Below are positions 8,933-16,288 of a DNA stretch of 26,888 nt, one piece after another. The notes beneath the pieces were generated by a model, which saw nothing but the letters and a program-made list of their open reading frames with translations, was not told where the DNA came from and searched no databases. The translations under genes and the position numbers were made by a program. The stretch's first letter is position 1; every line of letters starts with the position of its first letter. The DNA lies in the NCBI GenBank assembly GCA_903858085.1, contig CAIOHJ010000110.1:1-26888 (forward strand), in the 5' to 3' direction. The stretch comes from an uncultured Chloroflexota bacterium (lineage in GTDB: Bacteria > Chloroflexota > Anaerolineae > Caldilineales > Caldilineaceae).

Positions 8933-8968
8933 CTTCTCTCCTCTCTGCACCGGGCTCGCCGCCACGGC

Positions 8969-10375
8969 TCAGCTCTCCAGCTTGTGGTCGGGCTCGAGCT
9001 CCCCCTCGAGCTGGGCTGCCAGGGGCTCCTGGGCCGGCTCTTCGTGCAGTTCCAGCCGCCGACGCTGCGAGGGAATGATCCCCTCGGGGCGGAAGATCAT
9101 CATGACGATCAGCAGCAGCCCAAAAAAGAGCCGCTGGTAGCGCGCCGGGTCAAGCTGCGTCGGCAGCGACGCCCACGGGATCCCCAGCAGCGGAATCGTG
9201 CCGCTGCCCTGGCGCAGGCTGCTGAGCTGGAGGGAGAGTGTCTGCAAAATGTCGATGTTGAGCATGGTGACGATCGCCGCCCCCAGCACCACCCCGGCGA
9301 TGCTGCCCAGCCCCCCCAAAATGACCATCACCAAAATGCTGATCGACACGGTCAACGAAAAGGTCTCCGGGCTCACAAAGGTCCGATTGGCGGCGTAAAG
9401 CACCCCCATCGCCCCCGAAAACGAAGCCCCGATCGCAAAGGCCGCCAGTTTGGTGCGCCGCAGCGGCACCCCCATCGCCACCGCAGCCACATCATCCTCG
9501 CGGATCGCCGTCCAGGCCCGGCCCAGTTTGGAGTTGTCCAGCCGCAGCGCCAGAAAAATGGCCAACACCAGAATGGCGACCGCCATGAAGTAGAAGAAAA
9601 AACCGTAGAGGTCGTTGAGACCCACCGGCCGGCCCGCCAGCTGCCCCAGCTGCTCCAAAAACTCCGGGCTGGTGAAAAACGACGGAATCGGCGGACGCTG
9701 GATCGGGGTGATCCCCTGCGGCCCGTTGGTCAGGTTGATCGGCTTGTCCAGGTTGTTGGCCATCACCCGGATCACTTCTCCAAAACCCAGTGTGACGATG
9801 GCCAGGTAGTCGCCGCGCAGCCGCAGCACAGGAAAACCGAGCAGCACGCCGGTGAACGCAGCCCCCACCACCCCGACCCCCAGAAAGATCCAGAACCACC
9901 AGGCCGGGAAGGGAAAGGTGGCAAAGATCGTGAAGGTGCCCGGCGCTTCGTCGGTGTGCCAGAGCTGCTGCGAACCAAAAAAGGCCCACAGATAGGCCCC
10001 CACCGCAAAAAAGGCCACATACCCCAGGTCGAGCAGCCCCGCAAAACCAACCACGATGTTGAGCCCGATCGCCAGGGTGGCAAAGGCTGCAATCTGAAAG
10101 CCCAGCTCCATCAAAAATGGGTTGAACAACCCCAGATAGGGCAGCACGATCAGCAGCATCCCCCCCCCGTAGAGCAGCTTGATCCACCCCTTCTGCGGCA
10201 TAAAATAGATCAACAGCAGCGAAAAGATCAACAACAGACGCACCGGCAGCGAACGGGGGCTCTGCACAAACCCATAGGACGCACCGGCGGCCACAGCCAG
10301 CACAATCCAAAGCCCGGGCGTCCCCTGCAGGAGCCGCTGCAACGGCGACAGCTGTGAATGGCGAGCAACGCTCAT
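8969..10375 (-). CDS. livM: Branched-chain amino acid ABC transporter permease LivM
   Basis: LivM forms one half of the membrane channel. The 468-residue protein is long for LivM. It has an N-terminal block of several hydrophobic helices, then the conserved region LNIVVGFAGLLDLGYVAFFAVGAYLWA, a GFPVLRLRGDYLAIVTLGFGEVIR segment that contacts the ATPases, and GRAWTAIREDDVAAVAMGV. These are all characteristic of the BPD_transp_2 family. The last 30 or so residues (QRRRLELHEEPAQEPLAAQLE...) are charged and hydrophilic, a cytoplasmic tail not needed for the fold. AGGGGGGAAA precedes the ATG at 10375, 10 bp after the livH stop. Confidence 0.93.
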   Translation of the reverse strand: MSVARHSQLSPLQRLLQGTPGLWIVLAVAAGASYGFVQSPRSLPVRLLLIFSLLLIYFMPQKGWIKLLYGGGMLLIVLPYLGLFNPFLMELGFQIAAFATLAIGLNIVVGFAGLLDLGYVAFFAVGAYLWAFFGSQQLWHTDEAPGTFTIFATFPFPAWWFWIFLGVGVVGAAFTGVLLGFPVLRLRGDYLAIVTLGFGEVIRVMANNLDKPINLTNGPQGITPIQRPPIPSFFTSPEFLEQLGQLAGRPVGLNDLYGFFFYFMAVAILVLAIFLALRLDNSKLGRAWTAIREDDVAAVAMGVPLRRTKLAAFAIGASFSGAMGVLYAANRTFVSPETFSLTVSISILVMVILGGLGSIAGVVLGAAIVTMLNIDILQTLSLQLSSLRQGSGTIPLLGIPWASLPTQLDPARYQRLFFGLLLIVMMIFRPEGIIPSQRRRLELHEEPAQEPLAAQLEGELEPDHKLES

Positions 10376-10385
10376 GCTTTCCCCC

Positions 10386-11534
10386 CTAGGCTTTCTGTGT
10401 CGTCTTGCCGCCCAGCAACCCGGACGGCCGGAAAATCAGGATGAGGATCAGAATCGCAAAGGCAAAGATGTCTTTGTACTCTGCCCCAAAGGCCCCGCGC
10501 GTGAAGATCGTCAGGTAGGCGGCGGCAAATGACTCGAGCAGGCCAAGCACCATCCCCCCCAACATTGCCCCCACAATGCTGCCGATCCCCCCCAACACCG
10601 CCGCCGTAAAGGCCTTCAACCCTGGGAAAAACCCCATGTAGGGGTCGGCGCGGGTGAAACGGAAGGACCAGAGCACCCCGGCAGCGCCCCCCAGCGCGCC
10701 GCCGATCAAAAACGTCACAGCGATGATCCGGTTGACATCGACCCCCATCAGGTAGGCAGTGTTGCGGTCCTGGGCGACCGACCGGATGGCCCGCCCGAGC
10801 CGGGTTGCGTTGACCAGGTAGTTGAGCCCCACCAACATCACGCTGCCGACAACGATGATCACGATCGAGGTCATCTGGATGGCAATGGTGATCTCCCGGT
10901 CGTCGAGGGGCAGGGCAAAGAGGGTGATCCGCTCCGAAAAGCCCCCAAAGGTGGGAAAGGTGCGGTAAAAGGCACCGTTGGCTGTGCTCTGGTAGAAACG
11001 CATGACATCTTGGAGCAAAAACGAGACGCCGATCGCCGAGATCAGCGGAACCAGACGGGGGGCCCCCCGCAGCGGTCGGTAGGCGATGCGCTCGGTAGAG
11101 ACCGAGATCGAGCCAGAGATCAACATGCCGACCCCCACAGCCCCGGCCAGCAGCAGATAGGCCAGCCACCCCTGCCCGTCTGGCAGCCACCCCTGCCCCT
11201 GCATCCAGACCAGGAACTCGACCCCGGCGAAGGCACCGAACATAAAAAATTCGCCGTGGGCAAAGTTGATGAACTCCAACACGCCATAGACCATCGTGTA
11301 GCCCAGCGCGATCGTCGCATACATAAACCCCAGCACGATGCCGTCGATCAGCACCTGCGGCAGCAGAATCAAGGTGATCTGCAAAAGATCCATGTCGGTG
11401 CGGGTGCCGCGGATCAAAAACGCAGTCAGGACGGTGATGGCAGAGATGGCCGCGCTGGCGCCGAGGATGAAGACGAGCAACTGGCCCAAGGGGCGCAAAA
11501 CTTCCAGCAGCAGGTTCGGCCGATGCAGGCGCAT
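10386..11534 (-). CDS. livH: Branched-chain amino acid ABC transporter permease LivH
   Basis: LivH is the other channel-forming permease. The chosen ATG at 11534 has AAGGAG upstream and gives 382 residues. That is longer than the roughly 300 of typical LivH because of an extra hydrophobic N-terminal segment (LVFILGASAAISAITVLTAFLI). Family blocks are QVLIDGIVLGFMYATIALGYTMVYGVLEFINFAHGEFFM (given as the run around residues 60-95), GRAIRSVAQDRNTAYLMGVDVNRII and GLKAFTAAVLGGIGSIVGAMLGG. A second frame over the same bases (10372-11583) has no such similarity and is a shadow. A strong hairpin between livJ and livH suggests that permease expression is lower than that of the binding protein. Confidence 0.94.
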   Translation of the reverse strand: MRLHRPNLLLEVLRPLGQLLVFILGASAAISAITVLTAFLIRGTRTDMDLLQITLILLPQVLIDGIVLGFMYATIALGYTMVYGVLEFINFAHGEFFMFGAFAGVEFLVWMQGQGWLPDGQGWLAYLLLAGAVGVGMLISGSISVSTERIAYRPLRGAPRLVPLISAIGVSFLLQDVMRFYQSTANGAFYRTFPTFGGFSERITLFALPLDDREITIAIQMTSIVIIVVGSVMLVGLNYLVNATRLGRAIRSVAQDRNTAYLMGVDVNRIIAVTFLIGGALGGAAGVLWSFRFTRADPYMGFFPGLKAFTAAVLGGIGSIVGAMLGGMVLGLLESFAAAYLTIFTRGAFGAEYKDIFAFAILILILIFRPSGLLGGKTTQKA

Positions 11535-11634
11535 AGCAGGCTCCTTCGCTTGCTCCACGGACCCGCCCACGCTGCGGGCACACGGGCTGGAGAGCGGACT
11601 GTCAGAGGACGGGCTGTGAACGACAGGTCAAAAC

Positions 11635-11676
11635 AGCGAGGTGGCAGAGACAGCGGGCCGTCTCTGCCACCTCGCT
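11635..11676 (-). terminator. Intra-operon hairpin between livJ and livH, probable partial terminator
   Basis: AGCGAGGTGGCAGAGAC (11635-11651) pairs perfectly over 17 bp with 11660-11676 around an 8-nt loop. In the direction of livJ transcription it is followed by GTTTTG, a short T-run. It lies 14 bp after the livJ stop. Partial termination or protection of the livJ transcript end would give more binding protein than permease. Confidence 0.75.
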
Positions 11677-11689
11677 TACGCCAACAGGC

Positions 11690-12973
11690 TCACGGAGCCG
11701 GAATGTCGAGCAACTTCACGACCTGGTTGGTGTTCCAAAGAGCCGGGTCTGCCGAGGCCACCTGCAGCACGAAGTAGGTGGCCACCGTCTTGTCGCCTTT
11801 GTCGTTGAAGGTGACTTCGCCGGTGATGCCCGCATAGCCGGCCGTGGCACGCACCGCTTCCGCAACCTGGGCACGCCCGGGCAGCTGGCCGCCGTTGGCC
11901 TCGATGGCCTTTTCGATCCCCTGCAGGCAGATCCCCATGGCGTCGTAGCCCTGCGCCGCAAACGGCTGGGTCTGCTCGCCGAAACGGGCCTCGTAGTCGG
12001 CGATGAACTGCTGGGTGGCCGGGTAGACATTGGCCGGGCCAGCGACCGAGCTGTAGTACATCCCCGCCACCGCTTCGCCGCCCAGGCTGGCCAGCTCAGA
12101 CGCGTCGAGCCCGTCGGGCCCCATGAATTGCGCCATGATCCCCTTGTCGCGCGCCTGTTTGAACAAAATGCCACCCTGGCTGTAGATCCCCCCAAAGTAG
12201 ATCAGGTCCGGGTTGGCAGCCAGGATCGGGGTGAGGATGCTGTCAAAGTTGGCCTGTTCTTCGGTCCCCTCAAAGCCCAACACGGCCATGCCGTTGGCTT
12301 CCGCAGACTGGCGGAAAAATTCAGCAACCCCCTGGCCGTAGGAGGTCTTGTCGTGGACGATGTAGACGCTCTGGACCCCCATCTCCTCACGGGCAAAGTT
12401 TTCGCCGACCACACCCTGCACGTCGTCGCGACCGACGATGCGGTTGACTTCGACGTAGCCACGCTCGGTGACCGTGGGGTTGGTATTCGCCGGCGAGACC
12501 GCGGCCAGCTGGGCGTTGTGGTAGACCTCCATGCTGGGGATCATCACCCCGCTGTTCAGGTGGCCGACCATGCAGAGCACCGTCGGGTCGGCAGCAATCT
12601 GGGTGGCGTTGGCGACGCCGGTATCTGGAGTGGCCTGGTCGTCGTAGGGAGCCAGCTCCACCGTGAAGCCCATCTCCTGCAGTGTGGCGGACTTCTGCTC
12701 CAGAGCGAGCTGGGCGCCGTTCTTGATGGCCGTGCCCAGCACAGACTGCGGGCCGCTCAGCGGGGACTGCGTCGCAATTTTGATGACCGTGCCGGCTGCG
12801 GCGGCTTCTTCGGCAGGAGCTTCTTCAGCGGCGGCCTCTTCTGCCGGGGCTTCTTCTGCGGCCGCTTCTGTCGGGGCCGCTTCGGAAGCCGTTGGCTCTG
12901 GGGCCGGCGCACAGGCCGCCACCAGAGCGGCCAGCATCAACAGGATGGCAAGTGCCAGGGTATGTCTGCGCAT
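11690..12973 (-). CDS. livJ: Branched-chain amino acid ABC transporter substrate-binding lipoprotein (LivJ type)
   Basis: This extracellular receptor captures amino acids, or related ligands, and delivers them to LivHM. The frame is open far upstream, but ATG 12973 with AAAGGAGAAG before it starts a classical lipoprotein signal, MRRHTLALAILLMLAALVAAC, with the lipid-anchored cysteine at C21. Residues 22-60 form an Ala/Glu/Pro linker that includes a 10-residue tandem repeat (AAAEEAPAEE, twice). From about residue 61 the periplasmic-binding-protein type I fold begins: GTVIKIATQSPLSGPQSVLG, NGAQLALEQ, DPTVLCMVGHLNSGVMIPSMEVYHNAQLAAVSP (starting near residue 120). The total of 427 residues fits. 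The genes livH, livM, livG and livF follow, completing the system. The ligand cannot be determined. Confidence 0.94.
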   Translation of the reverse strand: MRRHTLALAILLMLAALVAACAPAPEPTASEAAPTEAAAEEAPAEEAAAEEAPAEEAAAAGTVIKIATQSPLSGPQSVLGTAIKNGAQLALEQKSATLQEMGFTVELAPYDDQATPDTGVANATQIAADPTVLCMVGHLNSGVMIPSMEVYHNAQLAAVSPANTNPTVTERGYVEVNRIVGRDDVQGVVGENFAREEMGVQSVYIVHDKTSYGQGVAEFFRQSAEANGMAVLGFEGTEEQANFDSILTPILAANPDLIYFGGIYSQGGILFKQARDKGIMAQFMGPDGLDASELASLGGEAVAGMYYSSVAGPANVYPATQQFIADYEARFGEQTQPFAAQGYDAMGICLQGIEKAIEANGGQLPGRAQVAEAVRATAGYAGITGEVTFNDKGDKTVATYFVLQVASADPALWNTNQVVKLLDIPAP

Positions 12974-12986
12974 GTACAGCTTCTCC

Positions 12987-13018
12987 TTTTTGTACGAACT
13001 GCTTTTTGTACGAACTGC
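12987..13018. repeat. Tandem 16-bp repeat just upstream of livJ
   Basis: TTTTTGTACGAACTGC occurs twice in exact tandem (12987-13002 and 13003-13018). On the livJ transcript each copy ends in AAAAA, and the downstream copy leads directly into the GGAG ribosome site. It may be an enhancer of translation initiation, a regulator binding site or a recent duplication. Confidence 0.85.
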
Positions 13019-13068
13019 GTGATGCATGATGTCGCTGTTCAAGTCCACAGCGAGAATTCTATCGCCCG

Positions 13069-13176
13069 CAGCCCCTTCGATGAAAGTGGCTGGAGGATCC
13101 CAAAAAGTTCTGGCAGCGATGGGTGTGCCCTGCTTCTGGCGTGCGTCGCAGCGTTTGCAGAGACAGACCCTTCGAT
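13069..13176. repeat. Pair of 13-nt direct repeats in the livJ leader
   Basis: CAGCCCCTTCGAT (13069-13081) and CAGACCCTTCGAT (13164-13176) differ at one base and are 95 bp apart. On the livJ transcript they read ATCGAAGGG(G/T)CTG. Each may pair with a nearby segment of about 5 bases. The region around them holds no gene on either strand and is the transcribed leader of livJ. Confidence 0.5.
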
Positions 13177-13204
13177 AGAGCAGAGGGTAGATTTGTTCTG
13201 TGGT

Positions 13205-13234
13205 AGTATAGCGGAGCCTCTCCAGAGTTGTCAA
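13205..13234 (-). promoter_or_regulatory. Near-consensus sigma-70 promoter for the livJHMGF operon
   Basis: On the minus strand a perfect TTGACA (13234-13229) and TATACT (13210-13205) are separated by 18 bp. Transcription should start near 13198, so the livJ message carries a leader of about 225 nt. The 356-bp gap between livJ and coaE is accounted for by this leader, its repeats and the two divergent promoters. Confidence 0.85.
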
Positions 13235-13312
13235 TTGAGGTTTTGGGCAGGCTGCCGACTCGCTGGAATGCAAATTCCAAGCCTTGCCACTTCCAAGATT
13301 GGCTGGCGGCTG

Positions 13313-13321
13313 TGCTATACT
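13313..13321 (+). promoter_or_regulatory. Extended -10 promoter for coaE
   Basis: TGCTATACT is an extended -10 element (TGn plus TATACT at 13316-13321). Only a weak TTCCAA lies in the -35 region at 13291. Transcription would start around 13328, within a few bases of the coaE ATG at 13330. Confidence 0.6.
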
Positions 13322-13329
13322 GGGCGCTG

Positions 13330-13962
13330 ATGAAGCGACCGTGGACAATCGGGTTGACCGGGAATATCGCCACCGGGAAGAGCACCGTGCTCGCCTACCT
13401 GGCGGCGCGTGGGGCAGCGGTGATCGACGCTGACAAGCTGGCCCACCGTGCGCTGGCCCCCGACGGGGCGGCCTATGCGGCGGTCCTCTCTGCCTTTGGC
13501 CCTGCGGTCCTGGGCGCAGAGGGGCTGCTGGACCGGGCTGAGCTGGGGAAGATTGTCTTTGCCGACCCAAAACGTCTGGCCGAGCTGGAGGCGCTGGTCC
13601 ATCCTGCGGTTTTTGTGCTGGCCCAGCAGCAGTTGGCGGACGTAGACGCTCCCGTCGTGGTGATCGAGGCGATCAAGCTGTTGGAATCAGGGCGGCTGCT
13701 CCCTCTGTGCGACGAAATTTGGGTGGTGACCGCCGACGAAAGCACCCAGCTGCGCCGTCTGACCCAACAGCGGGGGATGGATGTGGCCGAGGCCCATCGC
13801 CGCATGGCGGCCCAGTCCAGCCCGGCGGAGAAGTTCCATCTGGCCCGCCAGCAGAGCCAGCGGACGCGCCTGATCGACAACAACGGCAGCGAGGAAGCCT
13901 TGCACCAACAGCTGGATCGGATCTGGGACGAGCTGGCGTTCCAGCTGGAAACACAAAGGTAA
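13330..13962 (+). CDS. coaE: Dephospho-CoA kinase
   Basis: CoaE performs the last step of coenzyme A synthesis, phosphorylating the 3' hydroxyl of dephospho-CoA with ATP in the cytoplasm. The 210-residue product starts MKRPWTIGLTGNIATGKSTV, with the P-loop GNIATGKS at residues 11-18, followed by GAAVIDADKLAHRAL, the substrate-binding DAD block of the family. Later VVVIEAIKLLESG and DEIWVVTADESTQLRRL also match. No ribosome site precedes the ATG, and a promoter -10 lies only 8 bases upstream, so the message is probably leaderless. The frame is open further upstream, but that stretch (from 13228) lies in promoter DNA and is not CoaE-like. A small membrane-protein gene follows 4 bp later. Confidence 0.95.
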   Translation: MKRPWTIGLTGNIATGKSTVLAYLAARGAAVIDADKLAHRALAPDGAAYAAVLSAFGPAVLGAEGLLDRAELGKIVFADPKRLAELEALVHPAVFVLAQQQLADVDAPVVVIEAIKLLESGRLLPLCDEIWVVTADESTQLRRLTQQRGMDVAEAHRRMAAQSSPAEKFHLARQQSQRTRLIDNNGSEEALHQQLDRIWDELAFQLETQR

Positions 13963-13966
13963 ATCC

Positions 13967-14158
13967 ATGAAGCGACTCCAACAATTCTGGAACGAGCACC
14001 CGGTGCTCTCCAACTGGGCTGTTCTGTCGGTGGGGATGGTGGTGATTCTGTACTTCAGTGCTCGCCACGTCGGTTTTGAGCCGACCCAGTGGGCGGCCTT
14101 GGTGGGCGCCACCGTCGGCCTGGCAGGGCTGTGCGCCTGGATTATCAACTGGGAATAA
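13967..14158 (+). CDS. Small membrane protein of unknown function, 63 residues
   Basis: I do not recognise this protein. It starts 4 bp after coaE with AAAGG at the end of coaE as a ribosome site, and ends 26 bp before dnaJ, so it sits inside an operon-like run. The sequence begins MKRLQQFWNEHPVLSNWAVLS and has two hydrophobic segments, roughly residues 15-33 (NWAVLSVGMVVILYFSARH) and 42-61 (WAALVGATVGLAGLCAWII), with a short loop VGFEPTQ. This suggests a two-helix hairpin with a basic N-terminus in the cytoplasm. There are no cysteine or metal motifs apart from a single Cys. Its position between housekeeping genes and its clean start and stop support a real gene. Confidence 0.7.
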   Translation: MKRLQQFWNEHPVLSNWAVLSVGMVVILYFSARHVGFEPTQWAALVGATVGLAGLCAWIINWE

Positions 14159-14184
14159 GCGACCATTCTGACAAAGTGAACTCT

Positions 14185-15309
14185 ATGGAAAAACAAGACT
14201 ACTACGAAGTCCTGGGTGTGGCACGTGACGCCAACAAAGAGCAGCTCAAGCGGGCGTTTCGCAAGCTGGCACAGCAATATCACCCCGACGTCAACAAAGC
14301 GCCCGACGCTGAAATCCGTTTCAAAGAGATCAACGAAGCCTATCAGGTGCTCTCCGACGACGAAAAACGGGCGATCTACGACCGCTACGGCCATGCCGGG
14401 CTGCAAGGCAGCAGCGCCGGAGGGGGCGACATGGGCGGGTTCAACGATCTGGGCAGCATTTTTGAAGAGCTCTTCGGCGGCATCGGTCGCGGCGGGGCGG
14501 CCAACCGGCGCCAGCCGCGGCGGGGCGCTGACCTGCGCGCCGACATCCGCCTGACGTTCGAGGAAGCGGTCTTCGGCGCCGAACGGGACCTCGACATCCC
14601 GCGCATGGAAGCGTGCGAACGCTGCCAGGGCAGCGGGGCAGAACCGCCGACTGCGCCCGTCGTCTGCTCTGCCTGCAACGGCAGCGGCGAAGTCAAACGC
14701 CGCCAGCAGAGCCCCCTCTTTGGGACGGTGGTGACAGCCTCCCCCTGCCCGACCTGCAGCGGAACCGGCGAGGTCATCCCCTCCCCCTGCCAGAAATGCC
14801 GGGGACGCAAGCATATGCGGGTCACCCGCAAAATCAACGTCAAGATCCCGGCCGGGGTCGACGAGGGGACCCGCATCCGCCTGGCGGGCGAAGGGGAAGC
14901 CGGCCAGCTGGGCGGGCCGGCTGGCAACCTCTATGTGGTCGTGTCGGTGGAACCCCACCGCTTCTTTGTGCGCAACGGCAGCGACATCCTGCTCGAGCTG
15001 CCGGTCAACGTGGCCCAGGCCGCCCTGGGCGCCACGATCCGCATCCCCACCCTCGAAGGCGAGGCCGAATCGCTCGAGATCCCCCCCGGCACCCAGACCG
15101 GTTCCCAGTTCCGCCGCCGGGGGCTCGGCATCCCCCACCTGCAACGCAACGGGCGCGGGGACATGATCATCACCACCCGCGTCGAGATTCCAACCAAGCT
15201 GACCGCCGAACAGAAAGATCTCTTCCGCCAGCTGGCCCGCACCTTCGGCGACACCGGCTCGCGCGAAGAGTCCAAAGGCTTCTTCGACCGCCTGTTCGGG
15301 TCGGACTGA
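14185..15309 (+). CDS. dnaJ: Chaperone protein DnaJ (type I, zinc-finger)
   Basis: DnaJ stimulates the ATPase of DnaK and hands it unfolded proteins. The ATG at 14185 starts MEKQDYYEVLGVARDA, the J-domain start, although the frame is open for 96 bp more upstream. The HPD motif is at residues 33-35. A Gly/Phe-rich stretch (about 75-105) follows. Four zinc-binding Cys pairs are at 144/147, 161/164, 188/191 and 202/205 in CERCQGSG, CSACNGSG, CPTCSGTG and CQKCRGRK; the last lacks the final glycine. Two beta-domains complete the 374 residues. DnaK, GrpE and HrcA are not in the window, and no CIRCE inverted repeat was seen upstream. prmA starts 3 bp after the stop. Confidence 0.97.
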   Translation: MEKQDYYEVLGVARDANKEQLKRAFRKLAQQYHPDVNKAPDAEIRFKEINEAYQVLSDDEKRAIYDRYGHAGLQGSSAGGGDMGGFNDLGSIFEELFGGIGRGGAANRRQPRRGADLRADIRLTFEEAVFGAERDLDIPRMEACERCQGSGAEPPTAPVVCSACNGSGEVKRRQQSPLFGTVVTASPCPTCSGTGEVIPSPCQKCRGRKHMRVTRKINVKIPAGVDEGTRIRLAGEGEAGQLGGPAGNLYVVVSVEPHRFFVRNGSDILLELPVNVAQAALGATIRIPTLEGEAESLEIPPGTQTGSQFRRRGLGIPHLQRNGRGDMIITTRVEIPTKLTAEQKDLFRQLARTFGDTGSREESKGFFDRLFGSD

Positions 15310-15312
15310 ACG

Positions 15313-16284
15313 ATGGCCGCAGAGAGCATTCTGGAGATTGCGGTCGAATGTGACGCCGAAGCCGCCGAGGCAGTCAGCGAGCTCTTCAACCGCTACAACG
15401 GCGGGGACTACGACAGCGACAGCGCAGCCGGGGAAGCCAGCGGCGGCGGCGCTGTGATCGAAACGACCGGCTACGACGATTTCAACGAGCCGATCGACGG
15501 CCAGTTTCGCATCGTCGTCAAAACCTATCTCAAACCGGGCGAGCGCGGCACAGCCATCCGCCGCCAGATCGAAGAGGGACTCTGGTTTCTCTCCCGCATC
15601 TACCCGATCCCCGAACCCCAGGTGCGCAGCCTGCGCGAGGAAGATTGGGCCCATGCCTGGAAACGGTTCTACAAACCGCTGCGCGTCGGGCAGCGCATCC
15701 TGCTCAAACCGAGCTGGGAAACGGTGGAATGCGCCCCCGGCGACCTGGTCGTCGAGCTGGATCCAGGCATGGCCTTCGGCACTGGGCTGCACCCCAGCAC
15801 ACGGCTCTGCATTGCCGCCCTCGAAACCTATGTCCAACCCGGCTTCGCTCTGCTGGACCTGGGCACCGGCAGCGGGGTGCTGGCGATCGTCGCCCACAAA
15901 CTGGGCGCTGCCTCGCTGCTGGCAACCGATATCGACCCGATCGCCGTCGCAGTCGCCAGCGAAAACGCCGCCCTCAACGGCGTGCCCCTGGCTGTGGCCG
16001 ACGGCCTCCAGGTCCAGCTCGGCAGCGTCCCTGCCGACAGAAGTGGCCAGTTCGACCTGGTCGTGGCCAATATCCTCGCCGAAGTTCTGGTCAAACTCTT
16101 CGACGCCGACTACAGCTACCCCCCCCTGACAGCCCCCCTCAAACCAGGCGGGCTCCTCTTGCTGGCCGGGATCCTCGACACGCGCGCCGACTGGGTGGTC
16201 GACACTGCCCGACGGCATGGCTGCACCCTGATCGACCGCAGAGAGGAAGGCGACTGGGTGGCACTGGTTGTGCGCAAAGAGTGA
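15313..16284 (+). CDS. prmA: Ribosomal protein L11 methyltransferase
   Basis: PrmA uses S-adenosylmethionine to methylate amino groups of ribosomal protein L11. The 323-residue product has an N-terminal substrate-recognition domain (about 1-130) and a C-terminal Rossmann methyltransferase domain. The hallmark PGMAFGTGLHPSTRL lies near residues 151-165, motif I LLDLGTGSGVLAI near 178-190 and the catalytic-site motif VVANILAEVL near 249-258. The N-terminal domain carries an acidic, glycine-rich insertion (GGDYDSDSAAGEASGGG) that may be a flexible loop. The order dnaJ-prmA-rsmE with almost no spacing is known from other bacteria and indicates an operon. Confidence 0.95.
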   Translation: MAAESILEIAVECDAEAAEAVSELFNRYNGGDYDSDSAAGEASGGGAVIETTGYDDFNEPIDGQFRIVVKTYLKPGERGTAIRRQIEEGLWFLSRIYPIPEPQVRSLREEDWAHAWKRFYKPLRVGQRILLKPSWETVECAPGDLVVELDPGMAFGTGLHPSTRLCIAALETYVQPGFALLDLGTGSGVLAIVAHKLGAASLLATDIDPIAVAVASENAALNGVPLAVADGLQVQLGSVPADRSGQFDLVVANILAEVLVKLFDADYSYPPLTAPLKPGGLLLLAGILDTRADWVVDTARRHGCTLIDRREEGDWVALVVRKE

Positions 16285-16288
16285 CCGG

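Noticed and set aside
8297..10357. 686-codon open frame on the plus strand
   Set aside because: It is antisense to livG and livM. The translation is rich in His, Gln, Arg and Pro, a typical antisense shadow.
10372..11583. Alternative 403-codon minus-strand frame over livH
   Set aside because: It overlaps livH in another frame; the protein is Arg/His/Gly-rich and not a membrane protein, while the chosen frame matches LivH.
12780..12910. Repetitive GC-rich stretch resembling a DNA repeat within livJ
   Set aside because: It is the Ala/Glu/Pro linker of the lipoprotein; the amino-acid repeat is real, but the DNA copies differ and it is an ordinary spacer.
14159..14184. Possible CIRCE-type heat-shock operator before dnaJ
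   Set aside because: No TTAGCACTC / GAGTGCTAA inverted repeat was found here or upstream of coaE.
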